From NCBI GenBank assembly GCA_944326775.1, contig CALVFH010000007.1, forward strand, positions 1 to 43,678: a stretch of 43,678 nt of DNA, given 5' to 3'. Positions 1 to 9,600 of this stretch are shown here, in pieces. A model generated the notes under the pieces. That model was not told where the DNA came from. It worked only from the letters and a program-made list of their open reading frames with translations, and did not search any database. A program made the translations under genes and the position numbers. This DNA comes from an uncultured Parabacteroides sp. (GTDB lineage: Bacteria > Bacteroidota > Bacteroidia > Bacteroidales > Tannerellaceae). Each line of letters begins with the position of its first letter. The first letter of the stretch is position 1.

Positions 1-82
1 AAAGTTACACGGAGCCAGATACGGCGTATCTTGAGCTGTGTAAAGTTACACGGAGCTAGAGCCGGCGGCTCTGGGGCCGTGT
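1..82. repeat. Two adjacent 41-bp hairpin repeat units (array runs off the window)
   Basis: Units 1-41 and 42-82 share the start AAAGTTACACGGAGC and the same fold. The outer 6-bp stem is ACACGG with CTGTGT or CCGTGT, followed by a 4x4 internal loop, an inner 6-bp stem and a GGC triloop. The inner stem differs between units (AGATAC/GTATCT against AGAGCC/GGCTCT), but both pair perfectly, so the changes are compensatory. A third unit starts at 83 (AAAGTTGCACG) and breaks off. The array lies just downstream of the tamL stop and probably continues before position 1. No protein is encoded. Confidence 0.8.
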
Positions 83-111
83 AAAGTTGCACGAATATTT
101 TTCGAGGGAAT

Positions 112-2472
112 TTAGAACGGATAGCCGACGGCGAAATGCCAGGCGAAGTTGTCCTTGAAGTTCGGACTGAGGATTGCCCACTTGTCGCGCCCCGTCTGCT
201 GCGGATCATAAGCCTTCAGGCCCGTATCGAAGCGGAGCAGGAAGAAATCGAAATCCAGGCGCAGGCCCAGGCCGTAGGAAACGGCAATCTCTTTGTAGAA
301 GCGCGAGAAATCGAAGTTGGCGTTCGGATAGTTTTCGTCTTCGTGGAATTTCCAGATGTTTCCGGCATCGATATAGGCTGCCATCTCGAATTTCCAGAAC
401 AGCTTGGTGCGATACTCCACACTCAGGTCGAGACGGATGTCGCCCACCTGGTCGGCAAAGGAAATATGGCTTTTATCGACCGGCATGCTCCCCGGCCCGA
501 GTGTGCGCACCGACCAGCCGCGCACGCTGTTGGCGCCGCCGGAAAAATAACTCCTTTCAAAGGGGAGCATCCGCGTGTTTCCATACGGATAGCCCACGCC
601 GACGCCCACACGGTAGGCCACGCGGTTCCGCTCGTCGATGGCGATGCTCTTGCTGAAATCGACGTCAACCTTCACGAACTGGCTGAAGGGCGTCCCGAAG
701 CATTCGTAAAGGTTGTCGGCGTTTTTCTTCTTCCCGACGAGCTTCGAATAGGCATACAAGACGTTGCCGGCCATCTCGAACGAGGCGCGGAGGGAATGCG
801 TGTTCCTCGAACGGTTCTGCGACGTCGCGTTGCTGAACGAATAGATGTAACCCGTGCCCATCACGAACTGGTCGGTAAAGTTATAGAGGCGCGTCGTCTC
901 CGGCAAACTGTTCCGGAAATCCGTATCAATCTTCGGCAGGGAGACGAAATCGATATCCAGGAATTTGAAGACGTGGCGCGACTGCATATTGTTTCGCGAC
1001 TGCCAGATATAACTCCAACCGCCGGAGAGAATGGCCCGCTGATACTCCGGGCGGGTCTGGAAGCTGTAGCTCAGCTTGAATTCCGTCGTGGCGCGGAACC
1101 TCCGCTTGGCGTTCTCGCTCAGGAAAGGGAAGACGAAGCTCGGGAAGGTGATGGCGGTCTCCGCGCCCAGCTCCCAATAGCTGCCGATGTTCTGGTCGGA
1201 AGAATTCAGCGATTCATAGGCCCCGCGGATTTTCGCCGAAAACAATTCCGACCCTCTGAAAAAGTTCCTGTGCTGATAATTCAAGCTCGAGGCAAAACCC
1301 AAATCGCCCGCCGAGTTGGTTCCTTCCAAATCCACACCGAAACTTTGCGTCTTGGCCGGTGTGGTCAGTATCATGCAATCGAGCTTCATCGAATCATTCT
1401 CGACCAGCTCCTCGAAACGGACATTGATATTTTTCAGGGCACGCAAACGGGCAAAAGAGGAATACGTCTGCTCAACATTGCGCTCGCTGTACATCTGCCC
1501 CGGACGGATATAGACGCTCTGCTGCAGGATGTCGGGACGGATCGAATGTTTGCGGTTCCCGTAGATGATCTTGAGGTCTCCGCTTTGCACCGTATCCGAA
1601 TTCAGGAAAAGCGAATCCAGCTCAACCAGCGACAACGGATCGTAATCCGTTACCACGCGAACGTCTTTGATGTAGTATTGTTTCGGAATCTCCTCCCACA
1701 CGGTACTGTCCGGACGGACAAAACGGTTTGGCTTGAGCACCATCTCCAGTTCCACGATGTTCTGATTGAACGAGCTGTCGGCGATATAAGCCAAATTGTC
1801 GCGGTTGAAGTTGTAATAGCCGTGACGGCGCAGCAGTGTGGTGATACGCTGGCGTTCGGCATCGAGCACATCACGGTCGAAAAGATTTCCTTCATAGACA
1901 AGGGTAGTATGGTCGTTATTCTGGGTGTGAAACGCCTCCGCCAGTTTCGAACGTTTGCGGGCCTCCAGACGGGCGACGCTGTCGATGCGGGCATCACTCA
2001 GATTCATTTCGTAATGGCTGATGCGGTAGGGTTCATTCGAATGGATCCGGTAGGTTACGATTGCTTTCTTGTTGTGACGGGAGGTATCGATTTCCGAGGC
2101 GACTTCTGCATTGATATAACCTTTGTTGACCAGGAAACGCTGGAGTTCCTCTTCCGACTGGCGCACCAGACTGGTATCCAGGATGACCGGAGGCTCCCCG
2201 ATTCGCCGCAGCTGCTTGTTCAGCCATTTCTTTTCGTTCCGTCCGGACCAGCTATAAACATACAGCTGCCACTTCATGAGCCCGAACACCTTGAAGTTGG
2301 CTTTTTGCCGGATATATTCCCGCAATTCAGTATGCTTATATTGTTCGTTGTCCGATACTATCCGCACCTCGTCCAACAAATATTCGTGGTCGCCCACGAA
2401 CTTCGTCGGATGGCAGGCCGACAGCAACAGGCCGCACAATACCCCTATTATATATGTAATCCGGATCTGCAT
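112..2472 (-). CDS. tamL: TamL-type Omp85/BamA-family outer-membrane lipoprotein
   Basis: This is a 786-residue outer-membrane protein of the Omp85 superfamily. It has a lipoprotein signal with lipobox LLSAC (Cys20), POTRA-like N-terminal modules (about residues 30-370) and a C-terminal beta-barrel ending in aromatic Phe (VGYPF), as usual for BAM-assembled barrels. Bacteroidota TamL is the lipidated counterpart of TamA and works with the inner-membrane protein TamB in envelope assembly or lipid transport. TamB would lie beyond position 1 and cannot be seen. The ATG at 2472 is preferred because it places the signal peptide correctly; a TTG six codons upstream is the only extension. A hairpin at 2490-2522 separates it from the NagB-like gene. 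The TamL name rests on architecture, so other BamA-like surface-assembly roles remain possible. Confidence 0.82.
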   Translation of the reverse strand: MQIRITYIIGVLCGLLLSACHPTKFVGDHEYLLDEVRIVSDNEQYKHTELREYIRQKANFKVFGLMKWQLYVYSWSGRNEKKWLNKQLRRIGEPPVILDTSLVRQSEEELQRFLVNKGYINAEVASEIDTSRHNKKAIVTYRIHSNEPYRISHYEMNLSDARIDSVARLEARKRSKLAEAFHTQNNDHTTLVYEGNLFDRDVLDAERQRITTLLRRHGYYNFNRDNLAYIADSSFNQNIVELEMVLKPNRFVRPDSTVWEEIPKQYYIKDVRVVTDYDPLSLVELDSLFLNSDTVQSGDLKIIYGNRKHSIRPDILQQSVYIRPGQMYSERNVEQTYSSFARLRALKNINVRFEELVENDSMKLDCMILTTPAKTQSFGVDLEGTNSAGDLGFASSLNYQHRNFFRGSELFSAKIRGAYESLNSSDQNIGSYWELGAETAITFPSFVFPFLSENAKRRFRATTEFKLSYSFQTRPEYQRAILSGGWSYIWQSRNNMQSRHVFKFLDIDFVSLPKIDTDFRNSLPETTRLYNFTDQFVMGTGYIYSFSNATSQNRSRNTHSLRASFEMAGNVLYAYSKLVGKKKNADNLYECFGTPFSQFVKVDVDFSKSIAIDERNRVAYRVGVGVGYPYGNTRMLPFERSYFSGGANSVRGWSVRTLGPGSMPVDKSHISFADQVGDIRLDLSVEYRTKLFWKFEMAAYIDAGNIWKFHEDENYPNANFDFSRFYKEIAVSYGLGLRLDFDFFLLRFDTGLKAYDPQQTGRDKWAILSPNFKDNFAWHFAVGYPF

Positions 2473-2487
2473 ATCGCTATGAAAACA

Positions 2488-2495
2488 CAAAAGTA
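2488..2495 (-). promoter_or_regulatory. Possible -7 element of tamL
   Basis: On the minus strand this reads TACTTTTG, matching the Bacteroidetes -7 consensus TAnnTTTG. It would put transcription start within about 10 nt of the tamL ATG at 2472. It overlaps the downstream arm of the hairpin that ends the preceding gene. No clear -33 TTG is present. Confidence 0.35.
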
Positions 2496-2522
2496 CCGGA
2501 AAAAAAGCTTTCCCGGTACTTT
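2490..2522 (-). terminator. Intrinsic terminator of the NagB-like/PIG-L gene
   Basis: A 10-bp perfect stem (AAAGTACCGG at 2490-2499 with CCGGTACTTT at 2513-2522) is followed on the minus strand by a T-rich run. It sits 33 bp past the NagB-like stop and 17 bp before the tamL ATG. Confidence 0.7.
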
Positions 2523-2554
2523 ATATCGAAAGAAAAATCAAATCTGTTCTTTAT

Positions 2555-4540
2555 TTACAGCGGAATATACTGCACGAAGGCTTCCATCGCCTCGTAGGAG
2601 GCCAGACCTAACTGGCGGTACAGCTCGGCCGTCGCACGGTTGCGGTCTTCCGCACGCTGCCAGAACAGACGCTCGTCGTCGCCAAGGAACGGAGCGCTTT
2701 CGGCTTGCGACTGGTGCTTCAGGATGGCGTTCCGCTTATGCCGGAGCTCTTCCGGAGAGATGGGCACCGCCATTTCCACATGGTCCATTTCCCATTCCGC
2801 CCAGGCTCCGCGGTACATCCAGACGCGGCAGTTCTTCATCCATTCTTCTTCCTTCACTTCGTCGATGGCTGCCAGCACAGCATCCAGACAAACCTTGTGC
2901 GTCCCGTGAGGATCGGCCAAATCGCCGGCAACGAACATCTCATCCGGTTTGACTTCTTCCAGGAAGGCTTTGACGATGTCTTTGTCGGCTTCGCCCAGCG
3001 GGTTCTTCTTCACCTGCCCGGTCTCGTAGAACGGAAGGTCGAGGAAATGGACATGGTCGTCTTTCACGCCCGAATAGCGGCAGGCATGGCGTGCCTCTTC
3101 CCGGCGGATTGTTCCTTTCATGAAGAGAACATCCTTGCGTTCCGGCTCGCCGTTTTCTACTTTCTCGTAACGGAGGTAATGGATAATCTCTTCCGCCTTT
3201 TCCTTGATTGCCGAGCCGTTCGGGATATACTTGTCGCTCACGTCGCGCAAATATTCGCAATAGCGGATCACTTCGTCGTCGCCCACCGCGATATTCCCCG
3301 AAGTCTCGTAGGCCACATGCACATCGTGGTCCTGGTCGCAGAGGCGGCGCAGGGTTCCTCCCATGGAAATCACGTCGTCATCGGGATGCGGACTGAAAAC
3401 AATCACCTTCTTCGGATAAGGCAGGGCGCGTTCGGGACGAGTTGAATCGTCGGCATTCGGTTTGCCGCCCGGCCAGCCCGTAATCGTATGCTGGATGTCG
3501 TTGAAGATTTCGATGTTCACCTTGTAGGCCGAGCCGTAAAGCGCCAGCAGCTCGCCCAGGTTATGCTCGCTGTAATCCTTGTTCGTCAGCTTCAGGATAG
3601 GCTTTCCCGTCAGCTGGCAAAGCCAAACGATGGCGCGGCGGATCAGTTTCTTGTCCCATACGCAACTTGTCACCAGCCACGGATGGCTGATGCGCGTCAG
3701 GCTGTAAGCTGCCGTCAGATCGACCACCACTTTCGCATTCATGTGCGTCTGCAAATAAGAAGAAGGAACCGTGTCCGTAATCGGGCCTTCCACCGTCTTG
3801 CCGATAATGTCCGCCTTGTCGTCGCCCCAAGCCAGGAGAATCACCGACTTGGCCTTCATCATGTTGGAAATACCCATTGTAATCACGCTCGAAGGTACGC
3901 CCTCGACCGACGGGAAGCGGCGGCTGGCTTCTTTCTTCGAAGCCGCATCCAGAAGCACCAGACGGGTGCGCGAGCTGGATATCGTCCCCGGGCTGTTGAA
4001 CATCACGTTGCTGGCCTGCCCGATGCCTAACAGCATGCAGTCGATACCACCCAACTGGTAAATCAATTCCTCATATTTGTTGCAGAAAGCCAGGATATCT
4101 TCCTTCGGCATCGTCGCGTCGGGCGCATAGATGTTTTCCGGACGAATATCGATATGGTTCAGGAAGTCTTCCTTCAGGTTGCTCAGGATGCCCGACACGT
4201 TCTGGGGCAGCGGATAGAACTCATATTCCAGGAAAATGACCACGTTGCGGAAACTCAGCCCTTCTTCCTTGTGCATCCGCACCAGTTCCTTATATATGTT
4301 CATCGGCGAACGTCCGCCAGGCAAAGCCAGCACGAATTTCTCCCACCCGTCTTGCTTCTTGCGGATCTGGGCAGCAATTTCGCGTGCCACAGCCAGCGAA
4401 CCTTCTTCCACCGATTCATAAATCGTGGTCGGAACCTTCTCCAGACGAGTCAGCACCGAATAATCAAACGCATTGTCCGGACGGTAGTATTTCTGCGGAA
4501 TACGCGTCAACGTAATTTGTGAGCTTAGATTTGTCTTCAT
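2555..4540 (-). CDS. Fusion of a degenerate NagB-like domain and a PIG-L/LmbE deacetylase
   Basis: The protein has 661 residues. Residues about 40-290 align along their length with E. coli glucosamine-6-phosphate deaminase NagB and keep the phosphate-loop region LPGGRSP (73-79). The four residues matching the catalytic set are all changed: Asp72 is Tyr106, Asp141 is Ala176, His143 is Asn178 and Glu148 is Ser183. Residues about 375-600 form a PIG-L/LmbE zinc deacetylase with HPDDD (385-389) and a later DPHGTH (543-548) likely completing the metal site. Similar fusions in Bacteroides are annotated as glucosamine-6-phosphate deaminase. Here only the deacetylase half looks catalytic, so I infer N-acetyl-sugar deacetylation with the first domain binding a sugar phosphate. 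The ATG at 4540 is chosen because upstream in-frame codons run through the promoter toward the repeat array. Confidence 0.85.
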   Translation of the reverse strand: MKTNLSSQITLTRIPQKYYRPDNAFDYSVLTRLEKVPTTIYESVEEGSLAVAREIAAQIRKKQDGWEKFVLALPGGRSPMNIYKELVRMHKEEGLSFRNVVIFLEYEFYPLPQNVSGILSNLKEDFLNHIDIRPENIYAPDATMPKEDILAFCNKYEELIYQLGGIDCMLLGIGQASNVMFNSPGTISSSRTRLVLLDAASKKEASRRFPSVEGVPSSVITMGISNMMKAKSVILLAWGDDKADIIGKTVEGPITDTVPSSYLQTHMNAKVVVDLTAAYSLTRISHPWLVTSCVWDKKLIRRAIVWLCQLTGKPILKLTNKDYSEHNLGELLALYGSAYKVNIEIFNDIQHTITGWPGGKPNADDSTRPERALPYPKKVIVFSPHPDDDVISMGGTLRRLCDQDHDVHVAYETSGNIAVGDDEVIRYCEYLRDVSDKYIPNGSAIKEKAEEIIHYLRYEKVENGEPERKDVLFMKGTIRREEARHACRYSGVKDDHVHFLDLPFYETGQVKKNPLGEADKDIVKAFLEEVKPDEMFVAGDLADPHGTHKVCLDAVLAAIDEVKEEEWMKNCRVWMYRGAWAEWEMDHVEMAVPISPEELRHKRNAILKHQSQAESAPFLGDDERLFWQRAEDRNRATAELYRQLGLASYEAMEAFVQYIPL

Positions 4541-4575
4541 ACTTCTTTTTGGTATTAAATGTTTTTCGACAAAGG

Positions 4576-4583
4576 CAAAGATA
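4576..4583 (-). promoter_or_regulatory. -7 element of the NagB-like/PIG-L gene
   Basis: The minus strand reads TATCTTTG, a perfect TAnnTTTG, 35 bp upstream of the ATG at 4540. This supports that start. No convincing -33 TTG at about 19 bp was found. Confidence 0.6.
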
Positions 4584-4680
4584 CTCGTTATTCCGCAAAA
4601 AACGCAGGCCGGCGGAAAATTTCCCCCATGAAAAATGTTGCCGCCGCACTTCCCAATACCATTGTCAGGTGTTTCCGAGG

Positions 4681-5012
4681 CTTTGCGAGGTCGCCGTGCG
4701 TTTAGCAACACCGTTGCTAAGGCAAAGCGAGGTCGCAACGCGTTAGAAACACCGTTGCTAAGACAAAGCGAGGTCGCAAAATGTCGTTGTAGGGGTACGA
4801 CGGCACGAAGCGAGGTCGCAAAATGCCATTGTAGGGGTACGATGAGGCAAAGCGAGGTCGCAAAGCCCCATCGTAGGGGTACAATGAGGCAAAGCGAGGT
4901 CGCAAAGGCCCATTGTAGGGGTACGATGGAGCAAAGCGAGGCCGCAAAATGCCATTGTAGGGGTACAATGGCACAAAGCGAGGTCGCAATGCCCCATCGT
5001 AGGGGTACGACG
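4681..5012. repeat. Array of eight ~42-bp hairpin repeats
   Basis: The anchor GCGAGGTCGC recurs at 4685, 4727, 4768, 4810, 4852, 4894, 4936 (with one T-to-C change) and 4978, giving spacings of 42, 41, 42, 42, 42, 42 and 42. The anchor can fold as GCGA-GG-TCGC. Between anchors lies a second hairpin. In the last six units this is a stem around the constant core GTAGGGGTAC; in the unit near 4962 it is a perfect GCCATTGTA/TACAATGGC. In the first two units a different stem occupies the same place (TTAGCAAC/GTTGCTAA). Stem bases vary between units with many changes that keep G-C, A-U or G-U pairing. The array fills most of the space between the susD terminator and the NagB-like promoter. No gene is evident in it. 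Confidence 0.85.
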
Positions 5013-5053
5013 ACTCCCCGGCATCCGCCAGACGATACTTTCGGGCATAAAAA

Positions 5054-5081
5054 AACTGGGAAGCCTTGCGACTTCCCAGTT
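5054..5081 (-). terminator. Intrinsic terminator of the leftward susC-susD operon
   Basis: A 10-bp stem (AACTGGGAAG at 5054-5063, CTTCCCAGTT at 5072-5081) is followed on the minus strand by a T-run. It lies about 20 bp beyond the susD stop. Confidence 0.85.
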
Positions 5082-5102
5082 TTCTATTTTTATGACTTCG
5101 AA

Positions 5103-6671
5103 TTATTGGAGTGAATATCCGTCGTTCTGAGTCAAATTCGGGTTACGCTGGATTTCATTGATAGGAATCGGCCAGAGAAGGTCGCTTTCCTTGAATGTTG
5201 CACCGCTACCGTTGGTTGCACCGATCAAATCAACGAAGGTGATTTCACCCGGAGTTGTTGTTGAGATGTTCGGGAACTTCATGGTACGAACGCAATCATC
5301 CCAAGCCTTGAACTCAAGCGGGAATTCACGCAAACGTTCTTTCCAGCATTCTTCGATGAAGGCCTGCTGACCCATGCCCTGCAAAGTAGCTGCGATAGTA
5401 CCGGCATCTTCACCTTCCATGTTTGCACGAGCCTTAACCTGTGCCAAATATCCGGCAGCTTCGGCAGTTACGCCTTCAGTCTGGGCGATACATTCAGCAG
5501 CAGACAGCAAGGTTTCTGCATAACGGAAGAAGTTCCAGTCTTTTGTTCCTTGTGCCGTCTCCAAAACAGCCGTTTCATCATACCAATACCAGTTGCAAGG
5601 CGATTCGTAAGTGATGGACTGGCCTGTATTCGGATTGGTATAGCTCCAATGGAAGAACTGATTGGGTTGCGCACGCAAATCATCTTCATCGTAGATGTTC
5701 ATGAAGCGGTTGCTGACACCGTAAACATTTACCCACAAAGAATACGTGTCGAACAAAGGACCTGAAGCCTGGTTGAACGCGTGGGTTGGTAAGTTACCGG
5801 TGTTGGAAATGGCGCCATCATATTCATACGCATAAATTACTTCCGGCAGGTCATCGTTCTCACGCAATTTGTTGTAGGCACTGTTCAGAGCCAAATCATC
5901 GTTCGTAGTCAGCGAGAAAAGACCGCTGCTGATGATGTCGCGGAGCTGAGTGGCTGCGTTGGCATAATCGCCACGCATCATATAGACATTTGCCAAAACC
6001 ATTTGGGCTGCGGCTTTCGTCACACGATGGCTATTGCCAGCAAAGGTAGAAGCCGGAAGGTTTTCGACAGCGGCAGTCAGATCCGGAATGATTACGCTTG
6101 TGTAAATCGTCTCGGCCGATGTACGTTCCGGATAGGTAACTTCACCTTCCGTCGGTTCCGTATGCAAAGGCACATCACCGAACATCTTTACCAAATAGAA
6201 GTAGTTCCATGCACGGAAGAACTGAGCTTCAGCCTTGTATTGAGCCTGATTCGTCATATCGATGCCGTCGATATATTTCAAAACGCTGTTGGCGATATTG
6301 ATGGCTTTGTAACAAGTTTCCCATACGTCATCTGTCTGATATGTACACGTAGATTGTGTATGAGATTGTCTTGTCAGTAAACGGGCGTATTGGTAATCTG
6401 ATTCCTGTCCTTCAAATTCGCTGGTGAAGTAACCTAAAGGCATACAGGTTACGGAAGCACTTGAAATACGATATGCGCCTGTGTTGTTACCAATTTTGTC
6501 AGGTACACCATTGCGATATAGGTAATTCACCTGACCTATCATCTGGGCAGCTGTCTGATTGAACGCAACCGATGTCATTTCAGAACGCGGCTCTTCATCC
6601 AAAAAGCTGTCGCACGCAGTAAATCCTGCTAAAGTCGCACCTAAGACTGCGATAGTTAATATTTTTTTCAT
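5103..6671 (-). CDS. SusD/RagB-family surface glycan-binding lipoprotein (left copy)
   Basis: The protein has 522 residues with a lipoprotein signal, lipobox LAGFTAC (Cys20), then the SusD start SFLDEEPRSE. The helical TPR-like body and the C-terminal segment ending in LLWPIPINEIQRNPNL are typical of RagB/SusD proteins. SusD proteins sit as a lid on the SusC barrel and capture oligosaccharides at the cell surface. The gene follows its susC by 25 bp and ends at a strong terminator, so the two form an operon. It is a clear paralogue of the gene at 13626-15203, sharing MKKILTIAV and the FLDEEPRSE motif but diverging through most of the body. This fits different ligand preferences. The substrate cannot be told from sequence. 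Confidence 0.93.
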   Translation of the reverse strand: MKKILTIAVLGATLAGFTACDSFLDEEPRSEMTSVAFNQTAAQMIGQVNYLYRNGVPDKIGNNTGAYRISSASVTCMPLGYFTSEFEGQESDYQYARLLTRQSHTQSTCTYQTDDVWETCYKAINIANSVLKYIDGIDMTNQAQYKAEAQFFRAWNYFYLVKMFGDVPLHTEPTEGEVTYPERTSAETIYTSVIIPDLTAAVENLPASTFAGNSHRVTKAAAQMVLANVYMMRGDYANAATQLRDIISSGLFSLTTNDDLALNSAYNKLRENDDLPEVIYAYEYDGAISNTGNLPTHAFNQASGPLFDTYSLWVNVYGVSNRFMNIYDEDDLRAQPNQFFHWSYTNPNTGQSITYESPCNWYWYDETAVLETAQGTKDWNFFRYAETLLSAAECIAQTEGVTAEAAGYLAQVKARANMEGEDAGTIAATLQGMGQQAFIEECWKERLREFPLEFKAWDDCVRTMKFPNISTTTPGEITFVDLIGATNGSGATFKESDLLWPIPINEIQRNPNLTQNDGYSLQ

Positions 6672-6696
6672 TGCTGTTTGTCGTTTTAAGAATTAA

Positions 6697-9600
6697 TTAA
6701 AATGCTACATTCACACCCAACGTAAAGGTTCTTGCTCTCGGATAAGAGAAGAAGGTCATGTTCTGACCGAACTGGGCGGCTGAAGTCTGACCGTTGTTGC
6801 TATCAATCTGAGAGGTAGATTCCGGATCATATCCGTGGAAGTCTTTCGCCGTAATACAGAATGCGTTGTTTACGTTGAAATAGATACGCAGGCTGCTGAA
6901 CGGAGTCTTCTTCAACTGGTCGGAATCAAAGGTATAACCTAACTGGATCAAGTTTGCACGCAGGTAAGAACCGTTGGCAACCCAGTAAGAGTCGGTCATG
7001 GTATCCTGTCCGGCATGTCCACCGTTGAACAACCAGATAGCCGGTTGCATACCGCCGTCGCCTGTTCCGTCGTAAGCATCACTTAAGATATAAGACAAAC
7101 CGTTTGTCATACCGAAGCGGTCCATCGTTGAGTGATAGTATTGCTGCAAAGTCTGAACGCCGGCAACAAACTGCAAATCCAACGTGAAGTCCCAGTTCTT
7201 CCAACGCAAGGTGTTGATCATAGAACCTGTCCAATCGGGCACACCTTTACCGATGATTTCGCGTTCAGCAGAACGTTTCGGACGACCGATCTGATTCTGT
7301 GCGCAATCTCCGTTTTCATAGTCTTCTACCGTATAAATACCCTCGCGGCGATATCCATAGAAGCTACCAACGCTTTCGCCTACTCGGAGGATAGAAGCAC
7401 CGCTCACCCATTCGTTCATCAAGATATCCTCATCGTTTTCACCCAAATGAAGGATCTTGTTCTTGTTGAAGTTGGCATTGATGGTGGTTGTCCAAGAGAA
7501 ATCTTTCGTTTCGATATTGCGGGTAGTAAGCATCAAGTCCAAACCTTGGTTGCGGATAGAACCGATGTTACGATAGATGGAAGTAAAACCTGTTGAGTAA
7601 GGAACCGGAGCATCCAGCAACAAGTCGGTAGTCTTCTTGTTATAGTAAGATGCTTCCAAGGCAACGCGGTTGTTGAACAAGCCCAAGTCGAAACCTATAT
7701 CGAACTGACCTGTCTTTTCCCATTTCAGATCCGGGTTGGCCATTGTGCTCAGGTAAGCATAAGGAGCACGTGTACCGTTCAACAGCAATGTACCGTCAGA
7801 TACGCGAGACAGAGACTGGTAAACACCGATTTCAGAGTTACCGGTCATACCGTAGCTGGTATGAAGCTTCAAGTTGCTGATCGCTTCCACATCCTTCATG
7901 AAATCTTCCTGAGTGATATTCCATGCCAAACCGGCAGATGGGAAGAAGGCGTATTTATTGTTATCACCGAATTTTGAAGAACCATCGACACGGGCTGTTA
8001 CCGTTGCAGAGTAACGATCTTTATAGGTATAAGCGAAACGCAAGAAGTAAGAGTTCATTGCCCAGCGTTCCCACAAAGTCGTTGGGGGATCAGGTACAGT
8101 ACCGGCACCCATGTTGAAGTCCTGATAGAAGTCGTCGGAGAATGTCTTGGTGTACATATAAGAATAATCGTATGTACGAGCCTGCCAAGACAAACCGGCC
8201 ATAGCATTCAAGCGGTGGTCGTTCCAAGTCTTGTTGTAGGTCAAGTAGGTTTCTTCCTGCCAATACAGTGTGCTTGAATTATAACGGGAAGCTACACCTT
8301 GCTGGTCGTAACCTAAGTTTACCAAATCACTCGGGGTATAAGACTGGTTGTTGTGCAACGTAGCATCGATACCGAACTGAGTCTTCAAATCCAAACCGTC
8401 AATGATATGGAATGTCAAAGCGGCATTACCGAAGATCTTGGTGTTGAAGTTTTTGTTTTTCTGAGTTTCCAGAATGTGAACCGGGTTAGACATAGCTTCG
8501 AAGTCCATCGGAACATTCGGCGTGTTGGAAGTCGTATAAACTCCATCGTAAGTAACCGGCAACCAAGGCAACATTTCAATCATGGTACGACGGGCATCCT
8601 GAGAACCGCCGGCTTCTGTTGTTGAGTTACCCCAAGTATGGTTGACAGACAAGTTTACTGATGTAGATAACCATTTCAACGGATCTGCATCATAAGCAAT
8701 CTTGGCATTCAAACGTTTTGAATACGTATTGCGCAAGATACCTTGCTGATCCGTAAAGTTCAAGAAAGCACCCATAGAGGATTTCTTTCCGCCCTGCTGG
8801 ATACTCAACTGGTGGTTGTGAGATATGGCTACGCGCATAGCTTCGTCCTGCCAGTTTGTGTCATACAACGGATTTCCTTCTGAATCGAAGAAACGGCTAT
8901 CAGAGAACCAATAGCTGCGATCCAAATTCCAGTTGTATCCGCCCCATTTGTTTTCATTCTCCAAACCTGTCATGAAGGCGTCGCACCATTCCTGAGCGGT
9001 CATTGCATCCATCATGCGGGAACGGTGAGCTACGCTGACAGAACCATCGTAACTTACGCGGATACCTTCTTCCTTGTTACCACGTTTGGTTGTTACCATG
9101 ATGACACCGTTTGCACCACGGGCACCGTAGATAGCGGTTGCAGAAGCATCCTTCAATACTTCCATAGACTCGATATCATTCGGGTTCATCAAATAGAAGT
9201 TTTCCATTACCACACCATCGACTACATACAACGGGTCGGATGATGCATTGATAGTAGCCTGACCACGAATCACAACGCGGCTACCATAAGCACCCGGCTG
9301 GCTGGAGTTAGAGAAAATGTTCACACCAGCAGCTTTACCACGCAAGTTATCAAGCGCACTAAAGTTCTGGGCCTTCAACAAATCTGAACCTTTGGCGGTA
9401 GAGATAGAACCCGTAACGTCTGACTTACGCATCGTACCGTAACCAACGACTACGACTTCGTCCAAAGCCTGTGTGTCTTCTGCTAAAGTAACATTGAATT
9501 GAGATTGGTTACCTACGGTGATTTCTTGAGTGAGGTAACCGATGTAAGAAATCTCCAAAACATCAGTGGGAGAAACTTCAAGGGTAAAATTACCGTCGAT

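Noticed and set aside
136..2952. A 938-codon open frame on the plus strand antisense to tamL and the NagB-like gene
   Set aside because: It is an antisense shadow of two well-supported genes, has low-complexity His/Arg-rich content, no signal or domain, and spans a terminator.
4541..4738. N-terminal extension of the NagB-like protein to 4738
   Set aside because: The extra 66 codons run across the -7 element and into the repeat array, and have no counterpart in NagB; the ATG at 4540 fits promoter and family.
4681..5012. CRISPR array
   Set aside because: The units are near-identical along their length, with a variable hairpin rather than unrelated spacers, and no cas genes are present.
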